Below, piece after piece: positions 55,201 through 64,000 of a stretch of DNA of 64,000 nt. Position 1 is the stretch's first letter, and the number at the start of each line of letters is the position of its first letter. The stretch is from Linepithema humile (taxonomy: Eukaryota; Arthropoda; Insecta; Hymenoptera; Formicidae), in contig NC_090134.1 in assembly GCF_040581485.1 (NCBI RefSeq), forward strand, positions 9,548,001 through 9,612,000, in the 5' to 3' direction. The position numbers and the translations under genes were made by a program. Under the pieces are notes generated by a model that worked only from the letters and a program-made list of their open reading frames with translations, ran no database searches and was not told the DNA's origin.

Positions 55201-55520
55201 GACGAGCGCGCACGTGTATTGGAAAGCACATGCGATGCTGCGGACTTATTTCGTACATTGCAAAATCATCGATCAACTTCGACAAAAGACGAATTTCTAC
55301 TATACTTTATCGTTCGAATAAAAATGTAAATATTTATCATTAATTCCCGCTCTTTGTAAACTCTTCACGAATCCATAAGATAAGATATATTATGATAAAA
55401 CGAGGAGATTGGAAGAGCGTCTATTATTTTTTAAAAATTCAGACTAATTGTAAAAATAAATGTATACTTTTTCTCAGTATTCTATCAATTAAATTATTTA
55501 TTTTTTATATCGTACGCGTG

Positions 55521-55552
55521 TAATTAATAATTTTATATAAAATTATTAATTA
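55521..55552. repeat. 32-bp perfect A/T palindrome
   Basis: Half-site TAATTAATAATTTTAT followed by its exact reverse complement, in the spacer between forked and hgo. Confidence 0.85.
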
Positions 55553-56687
55553 TAAAATTATGACTTAGGAAAAAGATACATTTGCAACGTTTGAGAAATT
55601 TATTTCAAAATATCAAGGCAATATAAATTATTTATGTGATACAATTATTGAGAAAATAATATAATGATTTCATAAAATGATGAAACATATTGTACTGACG
55701 TAAAACCTAAGCTCGTGGTCTCTAATACGACATCGAGCGTAACAAACAAGTTGAGTTTGTAAATTTAAAAAAAACATTAAGCAAGCAACAACGCGCATGG
55801 AAGTGTGATATTTTTTTAATCGTACATACGCCTTCTGTGCTCATAAATCATCTCCGGAGATATGGAAGTGTATAAACACGCGATGGAAATCAAACAGCTG
55901 ATTAGTATGCAATAAATACAATATTATCTGCAAGAAAATCTATATTCACATATTATTTGTCTCTGATAAAAACTACTACGTTTTAGAATTCTTAAAAAAT
56001 TTTTATATATCAATTGAGCAGTCGATCGATCATTCAAATGTAAATCAAACGGCGATATAACGGAAAATACATGCTAATAAAATTTTCTCGTTACAGAAGA
56101 AACTTTAAGGAAAATGTTACCATTTACTTAGTGTCTTTTTTCTAAAAATAGTTAACGAATGTTAGAAATGAATTGAACTCTATTTACAGTGAAATTTATA
56201 TCATAAGCCTGGGATTTGATAAGTAATCGGAGAAATTACTGAATTGCACTGTTAAATACATATAATTCCAGGCAATAAAATTATTAAAGAGATTACAAAG
56301 GAATCACATTGAGTGATAAAAGAATTTTCGTTGTAAAAATGTCTAAACAAAGGCGTATCTGGAATACTGTGGAAAATACCTGGCGACATTAGAGACTAAT
56401 TTGAATACGAGTCACGCGGATCAGCTAAATCGACCCGTGATCAGTGGACTGATGAGCCTCGTGCCGCTGCGAGGGGCTCGTTTCGGTCGAGCCAGAGAGG
56501 CTCGGCGATAAATTCTGTAACGTAATGTGGAATTTCTGGCTTTCTGACTGGCTGTCAGAGATGGCCGTGCCTGTTAACGGAGTCGTGCCTACGTAAATAG
56601 TCGCGCCCGATTGGTCTGTGAGCAGATAAACATGTTTTTTGTATAATATCGATCTCGTCGATTGCGTCGTGTAAGGACAACCGCATT

Positions 56688-56696
56688 TATATAAAA
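56688..56696 (+). promoter_or_regulatory. TATA box of the homogentisate dioxygenase gene
   Basis: TATATAAAA lies 69 bp before the hgo start codon. A start of transcription near 56715-56725 would leave a 5' leader of about 40-50 nt. Spacing and sequence are good for an RNA polymerase II core promoter; the start site itself is inferred. Confidence 0.6.
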
Positions 56697-56764
56697 CGGG
56701 GGAGTGTCACAGAAAACACACTGTATTTCGTGCTGCGCCTTCAGAGAAAAGAATCGCTGGTGTC

Positions 56765-59700
56765 ATGAAGGACGAATTTAAGGTAGTGGATTATTGATTC
56801 TCATAGAAAATTAAGTCTAAGGAAAGATTTTTTCGATAAAATTTTATGGATAATGGAATGAGAGATCGCTTAGATCAATACTTTTCAAGTTGTTTTACAA
56901 ACGGCCCAAACGTTTCCATGTGATTTTACTTAGAAACAGTCTGAAAAGAGAAACGTAATATTGTTAATTAGTGTATTAATTTAATGGGAGAGGAATAATA
57001 TGGTATTCTATCAAGTAATGATATCTTTACGTGCCTTATCTTCTCGCATTGTGCATGCTAGTATCTCACGGGATTCGGTTGCGAGTTCTCCAGCGAGGAC
57101 GAGCGTTGTCCAGGGGCGCTACCTGTTGGACAGAACAATCCGCAAAAATGTCCGTATGGCCTCTACGCCGAGCAATTGTCAGGAACAGCGTTCACCGGTG
57201 AGTAAAGTCGCGTGCTTTGCTCATTTAACCCTTTTTATTATCTCGAAGCAATATGTCTAAAAGAATACTGTTCTTTGATTTTAATCAAAGCTTAGGAAAT
57301 CATAGCTTCTTTCGGATCTAACAAATTATAAATTTATTAATCCGAGTAACGTATCTTTTTAGAAATTTTAGATCGTGAAATAAATTGAAAGCTTTTCCTT
57401 GTTTTGAAAGAGATAACGTTAATTTAGATGTGAATCAAACTAAAATTAACAAACTTAGATCTGTATCGTGATTCTTTTTACTTATCACATGATATTTATC
57501 AAATCTTAATAAGTGAGAAATTGCAAGACATTACAAACACTATTTAATGAAAACAAATAATAGTTTATAAGAACACAAATCACTTTATTTAAATTTTTCT
57601 TCTCGCTATTAAATTTTTATAATTTTTATTCTTGACATAATGTATTGTGCGTTGTTATTTTCTTAGTTCCACGAAGTCAAAATAAAAGATCATGGCTTTA
57701 TCGGATAAGACCGTCCGTCGTTCACAAGCCATTCAAGCCCTTCACCAGATCCTACGATCTCGATTCTTATGTAATGAACGATTGGAACAATACCTCCCCC
57801 AATCCTAATCAGGTAACTTTCAATAATATATTGAAAGACAGATTCAATTTAATAATAGTCCAACTAGAAAAATGAATCTAGATGTAGTTTTCTCCAGAGA
57901 TTATTTTTTTTAATTCTTAAAAAAGTAAATTAGATCTGTGCGCTGAATCTTATTCGCACATTTGGGGTTTCAATGATTTATCTGGAGCTATTTGCTCACA
58001 CTTCAGCTAAGATGGAAGACGTTCGACGTCCCGACGCGACAAGATCCCGAGGTCGACTTTGTAGAGGGTCTTCATACTCTGTGTGGCGCCGGCGATCCTA
58101 AAATACGCCAGGGCGTCGCGGTGCACGTGTATCTGTGCAACGCTTCTATGAAGGATAGGGCTTTTTACAACGCTGACGGTGACTTTCTCATCGGTAGGTG
58201 GCAGTAAGAAAGTCACTTTTCCTGAAAAACAATATACGAACGGAGAATTCCAATTGCATTTGCAGTCCCTCAGCTGGGCGCTCTGCAGCTCACCACCGAG
58301 TTCGGCAAGATGCGGTGCGAGCCGAACGAGATATGCGTTGTTCAGCAGGGAATGCGATTTTCCGTAACCGTCTTCGGTCCGTCCAGAGGTTACATCCTCG
58401 AGATCTTCGACAATCATTTTCAGTTGCCGGAATTGGGGCCGATAGGTAATTGTCGATTCGAAAAACTGAGCGTGAAGGTTGTTTTACGTTTCTTTAATTA
58501 GAAATTAAAAAAATTAAATCCGAACTCAGTTCTCTTAGTACTAATAGCAAATTACTATGCTTTTCTCAATTGTATTTAATTTTTGAGGCGGAGTTTTTTT
58601 GAAGAATAATCACGGTTCAAATGTCGTCATGAAATAATTAATTTCTTTCTATTAAAAATTCGATGAATTTAATGTTTCCTTAATGAACGAATTAATGAGC
58701 GGAGCTAACGCACAGGAGCGAACGGCCTGGCGAGTCCGAGAGACTTTCAGACGCCGGTGGCTTGGTACGAGGATCGCGAAATCGATTACAAGATCGTATG
58801 CAAATATCAAGGAAAGTTGTTTACGGCTGATCAAGGCCACAGTCCCTTCGACGTAGTCGCGTGGCATGGCAATTACGCACCTTACAAATATGATCTCGAT
58901 CGATTCATGGTCATCAATTCGGTTTCCTTTGATCACTGCGTAAGTAAATATCTTCACATCACGTGTAGATATCTAAAGAAGTTCTGAAATTTAAAAAAAT
59001 TCTATGTATGTGTACAATCAAAGTTCTCGTATATAAAATAAAATTTTGCACGATACGAGATGAGCGTGCTAGTAATAGAATATTTATTTCGACCGATTTG
59101 AACTTGTTCAATACAAAATTGAGGTTGCATTTCACATACGACAAAAATATATGTATATGTTGTAAATTTCTATTGTTATTTTTTGCTCGAATTTTTTGAA
59201 TTCAATGATGTTTTTGAATGAATAATTCAACATTTCCGTAGGATCCATCCATCTTCACCGTGCTGACATGCCCTACTAACAAGCCTGGAACCGCGGCGGC
59301 CGATTTCGTGATCTTTCCACCCCGATGGTCCGTGCAGGAACACACTTTCCGGCCGCCTTACTATCATCGTAAGTACAATAGAAAGTATATTCTTTTTGCG
59401 CTCATGCGCGCACGCGTCGATGATTAAACTAAACAAGGCTTTGGCATGCTCATTATAATTCTTTTAAGCACAAATGTGATGTTAATTTAAAAAGTCTGAA
59501 ATTATTGTCGCGACTGCCATAATTTTCAATATTTTGCTTAAACTTAAACAAAATGCAATGAATAATATTTTGCATTATAAAAACATAGAAAAATTAGACG
59601 TTAGAAACATTTTAATCTTTCTGAGACGTTCTTTAAATTCTTGTGTCACTACATAATTGCTGTATAACGCATTTACCAGACACGATGTATCCCCGCGAAA

Positions 59701-61885
59701 TGGCGAAACGTCCGGCTTTTTTCCTCTCACCGGTCTCGAGGGTCGATTATACGCGGTAGGAGATCGAGCGAGCGTTCTGTCGAACTTAACTCGGTAACGT
59801 CTTCGTTCCGGAAGAGCGCCCTGGGAAATTGTGCAACCAAGTTAGCTCGGAGAGAAAACTCGAAATTTTTCCCGTCGACCGGTCGCACAATGTTTCTTTC
59901 ACCGGTAGGTCGTTTCACCGGCGATCCCGATCCGATCGATTACGAGACGAGGACGAGGCCACTTTCGTTCGATGTCGCGGTCGTCTTCGTCGTTGTGTGT
60001 TGTGTTTCGCTGTATTATTGCGCTCTTGTCGGGAAAGTTCGTTGCGTGCAAAGAGAAAGACGCGTAAGCACGATGCTCGCCGACGAGAACGCATCCTTAC
60101 GAGTTAAGTAATTGGAAGCTACGCGACGACCGGCCGCTATCAAAGTCGTGAATGTTGCTTGTCCCGTTGTGCAGAAATTACACGCACACGCGTGCCAAAT
60201 TATAGGATCGATCGAGGTAACTGTGACAGTGGCCTAGACGCGCGATAGTATTTTCTAGTCGTAAAATTAATGTTCATTATCGGGGATTTCGTCGAAAGCC
60301 GACAACGACGACGCTTCGATTAATAGCTACCACATACTTATAAGGAGAAAGTAATTATCATTTTTTTTGTTCTCTCAGCAAACACCTTAAGCAAATACAT
60401 GTTTATACGATCAGTGAAAAATTCATGCATTAATCTTCGCGGAATTAGTGAAAGATGATTACGAAAAGCTGATTAGAAATTACATCGTTGTGAAACATTA
60501 CAATTTTACTGTCATAGCAGATAGTTTATGAAATAAATTAAGAGTGAAATCAATAAATTACGCCAAATGAATAAATTGTAACCGATAAGATAATTTTCTA
60601 TTCAATAGCGACTTTAATTTTATGACTACAGATTTTTAACTCCGATTAGTTTTTATTTCTTGAACTTTGCTTTCTTTTTTTCTGAGAATTGAAATTTTTC
60701 TTTTCTAGAAGATGTGTTGCATTGATATTTGCAGTTTTGCTTCGCTAATATCAAACTGCGCAATACGCACAATGCGTATCTCAAAATACATTCGAACGTT
60801 AGTAAGAGTAGTCGCCTGCTTTCTCTGAGATTTGATAACCGGTATAGCGGCGCGTTCAATGCGGGCTATTCTCCACGTTAATGAATAAGTCGACAGCGCG
60901 TGGAGAGCGATAATATGCAAAACGTGCGGGATTTCCATTGCAGATCCCCCCGGTGCGTTTCATTGCGCGATCGTGATTCGACATGACGTGTTATGCGTTC
61001 GGCTCGCATGCCGACTTGTCGATGATGATATCAATAACGAAAATCAACGTTGATAATTTAATATAAATGATTCATTCGGCATCCATTTGCAAGCACACCG
61101 AGTGTTATGCGTTTCGCGAGGATTTCTATTTCAAATATTGAAATACTTATCAAATATTTAATATTTATGAAATTAAATCGTTTATCGACAATTTAGAACT
61201 TTATTATCTTTTTATTTAATAACATGCAAATATTTATTTAGTTTAATTTGCATAATCAACGCAGTAATAAAATTCAATAGTGGTGTTTTGAAGTCAATCA
61301 ATTAAAATAATTTATTCCGAAGGAAATGGAGCGTATAATGTGTTAGCTTTGAAGTATCATATGATGTACTATTTTATTTTATTTTTAGTTTCTTTTTTTG
61401 TGTTTTTACACACCGTATATAATTTACGTTATAGCAGTATTATTTTTGCGTCGAGAATAATTTATGCAGTCGATTAGTTTTCTTCAGCGAACTGTATGTA
61501 TAAAATTCATGTAATATAGTGAATATTGAGGAAAATAGAGAGGGTCCTAAAAACTTTCGCTGTTCGATCTTCAGGAAATTGCATGAGCGAGTTTATGGGG
61601 CTGATAAGGGGTCGTTACGAGGCAAAGGAGGACGGTTTCTCCGCCGGTGGTGCATCGCTGCACTCTGTCATGACTCCGCACGGTCCTGACAGACAGTGTT
61701 TCGAGGCCGCGTCCAATAACGAGCTGGTGCCAGAACGGATCGCTGACGGTACGCAGGCATTCATGTTCGAGACCTCATACAGCATGGCCGTGACAGAATG
61801 GGCCGCTAAGCTGTGCAACAAACTGGACGACAATTACCACGGATGCTGGCAGGGTCTACGCAAGCACTTTAATCCCACCGATTAG
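56765..61885 (+). CDS. hgo: Homogentisate 1,2-dioxygenase (complete, 8 exons)
   Basis: Iron(II) enzyme that opens the ring of homogentisate to 4-maleylacetoacetate in phenylalanine/tyrosine breakdown; cytosolic in known animals. Exons: 56765-56782, 57062-57197, 57667-57812, 58007-58193, 58266-58445, 58716-58939, 59242-59368, 61575-61885. All are GT-AG and in phase, giving 442 residues against 445 in human. The N-terminus KYLTGFGCEFSSEDERCPG and GQNNPQKCPYGLYAEQLSG, WHGNYAPYKYDL, and FVIFPPRW match the family throughout. The iron ligands are in place: His339 (YYHRN), Glu345 (SEFMG) and His375 (TPHGPD), with the same spacings (+6, +36) as human His335/Glu341/His371. The first exon carries only six codons, and its ATG agrees with the usual length of the family N-terminus. 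A TATA box lies about 70 bp upstream. The last intron (59369-61574) is by far the longest. The gene appears intact. Confidence 0.97.
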
Positions 61886-62788
61886 CCGGTCAGAAATTGC
61901 TTACAATTAGTACGTTTACGTTGATACATTCAAGATTGATTCAAGATCGTCTTTGAGACTTACTTTCGTTTAACTCCCCCCAATGTGTTGAAGCTACTAA
62001 GGCCATTATCTTTAGATGACACGTATTTTAGCGTCGACTATACGTCTTCATCAAGAAAAGAAAAAAATGTATTTTTGATGACCGATGAAAAGTGAAAAGG
62101 CAGGAAAGAGCCTCTTTCTTTTCACCGGTTTATTTTCCCTTTCACTGGCGACTGTGTGTTTGAAAGAGATAACACGCCGGAGTCTTTTAAACACTTTTCT
62201 TCCATTGGTATTTTAATATCTTTTCCGTCGAGGTGGTACCGCGCGCAATGCGATCTTTCTCTTCCGACCGTCAAGAAACTTCTACAGCGTATCGCGTCCG
62301 AGAGATATCGTGCAAAACTGCAAAAGTTATCTGGTGCGTGCAGTTGGGACTATGAATTCGCTATATCGACATCACGTTCGCACGTAGAATGTTGCTGGGT
62401 GCAAGGAACTTTTAATAACATCTACCTTCTACCGAGCTTATCACGACTTTCGTAATCAATGCGATGCGTGATTCGACGAAAATGTGTTAGATAAAGATGC
62501 AGTATTACACGATGTTTCGAAACCGTTGCATAGCGAGGCGAATTGTATCGAATTCATTTGAAATCTTAAATACGACGTTATCGTTAATTACTTCGATTAA
62601 ATGCAATTTCTCTATTAAACTGATAGGATATGTTTAATTACTGAATAATGAAATTTTTGTTATTCCACAAGTTCATCGAGAACCAAAATATTGTATACAA
62701 TAATCTATAAGATTTGTTTTTAAATTACAACAGGTTTCGTAATTATAAACAACGTCATGTGGCAATATTGTAGCATAGCTTGCAATAG

Positions 62789-62794
62789 AATAAA
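62789..62794 (+). terminator. Possible poly(A) signal for hgo
   Basis: AATAAA is about 900 nt past the hgo stop. I saw no nearer canonical hexamer, but the 3' UTR would be long, so a variant signal closer to the stop is equally possible. Confidence 0.25.
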
Positions 62795-63273
62795 TTTCAT
62801 CCTATCTGAGATCTGACGTTTGCATAAATGTTTATGAAATCGTTTCTTCGATTGAGAATATAAACAGGAATCATGTAATTTTTTATGTCGCAACATGTGC
62901 GATAAATTTGTTATTTAAATGTTCGTTTGATACGTTTTTTAGGGGCTGAGGTGTCTGGTGGCGTTTCTTTGGTTTTTTGAAAAATAAAAATATTTATAAA
63001 ATAGGAAGTGACAATTTTCTTCTCTCATTTCAGTTTATCTCACTTTTAATTCCTGCAGTTTCAAGCTTATCAATTTTAAAATTTTTTATCTTGATTCTTT
63101 ATCTTATCGGAATTTCAGGAAATTTATCTATGCTCTATAATTAATTAAATAAAACAATAAAAGAAAATATACTCACTGTCGAGAAAAAGGATCGATATTT
63201 CGATGTACAACTTTTTTCCTTTGTCTTCTTTTTGATTTATAATCGTGTCGCAATTTTTCGCTTACGCGCTGAC

Positions 63274-63294
63274 TGACTCAGATGACTTGAGTCA
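63274..63294. promoter_or_regulatory. Paired AP-1-type sites upstream of the secreted-protein gene
   Basis: TGACTCA (63274-63280) and TGAGTCA (63288-63294) are the two orientations of the bZIP heptamer recognised by Jun/Fos and related factors. The second is embedded in the palindrome GATGACTTGAGTCATC (63281-63296). They lie about 320 bp before the signal-peptide exon. Function is inferred. Confidence 0.35.
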
Positions 63295-63611
63295 TCGATG
63301 ATCCGCCTTGTAGAGACCGTTCTTGTCGACGATAAGCGACGTAAGCAGTACCTGTCAGTTCCAGCAGAGCTTTCCTCGCGTCAACACGCAGCTGACCTCA
63401 TATCCGATGAAAATAATCGTCGCTGTTTGTGTCGCGTGACTTTTGCGTTGTTTCGATTCACGACGGAGCATGTAAATCGGTGCGTAAGATGTCATTCAGT
63501 ACTGTGAGTGCCTGAGTTGCCGTCGAGACTCGGTGTAGTTGACATGTTGAGGTCAGTGACATGTGTAACCTATCGAATGTCATGTATTGTTAAGTAACGC
63601 ATAACCTAAAG

Positions 63612-64000
63612 ATGCGTAAGACATTCCGCAGCTTCTTCGTCGTTGTCGTCCTATGTCTCTTGACAGGACGTGCCATAGCCTCGGATTGCTATCCGAATTA
63701 TTGTCAGAAATTGGTAAGTGTCTTATCACTGCAGATTGTCGATTCACAGGTATTTTGACAGTATGTCATTGGATGTATAACACGCGTCTGTCCCGAGAAA
63801 ATTACACACCTTTTCCACTCATTTACTCTTCAATGAAATTAGATTAATTCTAAACGGAAAATAAATTGTAAAAATAATTTTTTTGTATCTTACCTTAAGG
63901 TTCTGCAGTGTAGGGTTTTTAATGCTGTATGTTATTTTTGAAACAACGTGTATATTTTGTAAAAGGAATATATACAGCAGTGTTTTATATGATTCTGAAA
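63612..64000 (+). CDS. Secreted protein, first (signal-peptide) exon; gene runs off the window
   Basis: Coding exon 63612-63713 (34 codons, phase 0) ends at a consensus GTAAGT donor; the rest of the span is intron. The translation has a basic start (MRKTFRS), a hydrophobic core (FFVVVVLCLLTG) and a likely cleavage after AIA or AIAS, leaving a mature start SDCYPNYCQKL. Two cysteines four residues apart right after the signal peptide suggest a disulphide-rich extracellular or venom-type protein. CAP/antigen-5 proteins also begin with closely spaced cysteines, but the match is too weak to name a family. Two AP-1-like sites lie about 320 bp upstream. Coding call is fair, function unknown. Confidence 0.6.

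Larger units (their letters stand above)
46812..56687. other. Region upstream of forked, mostly non-coding
   Basis: Expected to hold the missing 5' exons of forked, but none is certain. GC-rich patches at 48.3-48.9, 51.1-51.3, 51.75-52.4 and 52.7-53.1 kb are candidate first exons or promoters. 53.1-56.4 kb is AT-rich without coding signal. 56.40-56.53 kb has two perfect short hairpins just before the hgo promoter. Confidence 0.55.
61886..63611 (+). other. hgo 3' flank and upstream region of the secreted-protein gene
   Basis: No recognisable exon. The first 0.9 kb is likely hgo 3' UTR; 62.8-63.2 kb is AT-rich; 63.25-63.6 kb is GC-richer, carries the AP-1-like pair and probably includes the promoter of the secreted-protein gene. 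Confidence 0.5.

Noticed and set aside
56449..56493. CTGATGA followed by a stem, resembling the core of a hammerhead ribozyme, just before the hgo promoter
   Set aside because: After the stem-II-like hairpin (CCTCG/CGAGG) the required GAAA and the cleavage-site stem are missing; instead there is a second hairpin (GGCTCG/CGAGCC). Only two simple hairpins are supported.
62156..62455. 100-codon plus-strand frame after hgo with fairly protein-like composition
   Set aside because: It starts within the probable hgo 3' UTR, has no splice support and no recognised family.

Overview
This window is nuclear DNA from an animal, most likely an insect. Every gene I can support is split by short GT-AG introns (about 0.1-2.2 kb) and belongs to a family well represented in arthropods. 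CpG-rich patches alternate with AT-rich, palindrome- and microsatellite-rich DNA. Together with scattered GGGTGTC-type repeat ends, this makes a hymenopteran such as an ant my best guess; that is inference, not proof. There is no bacterial, plasmid, phage or CRISPR signature, no tRNA or rRNA, and no intact transposase or reverse transcriptase.

Layout. 1-26.6 kb: a long stretch where I find no convincing gene. It holds microsatellites, palindromes, duplicated segments, a 159-bp TAA-flanked hairpin MITE at 25.3 kb and GC/CpG-rich patches that could be regulatory. 26.9-29.9 kb (minus): a complete or nearly complete SLC17-type major facilitator transporter in seven coding exons. 29.9-38.3 kb: AT-rich spacer with tandem repeats and one GC-rich, GA-rich patch near 36.2-36.8 kb. 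38.3-46.8 kb (minus): eleven exons of the forked/espin actin-bundling protein, all joining in phase and giving about 737 residues of its C-terminal part; its 5' end is unresolved and may lie as far as 52.3 kb. 56.7-61.9 kb (plus): a complete eight-exon homogentisate 1,2-dioxygenase gene of 442 residues with a TATA box. 63.6 kb (plus): the signal-peptide exon of a secreted protein that runs off the window.

The genes are unrelated in function (membrane transport, bristle/stereocilium-type actin bundling, tyrosine catabolism, secretion), so this is an ordinary eukaryotic gene neighbourhood and not an operon or defence system. forked and the dioxygenase are divergent, about 4.4 kb apart if the 52.3 kb start is right and about 10 kb otherwise. 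The main unusual features are the MITE, which splits what would otherwise be one open frame; two pairs of recent local direct duplications, one with a copy inside a transporter intron; the strictly alternating intron phases in forked; and several perfect long palindromes. I found no clear new biological system.
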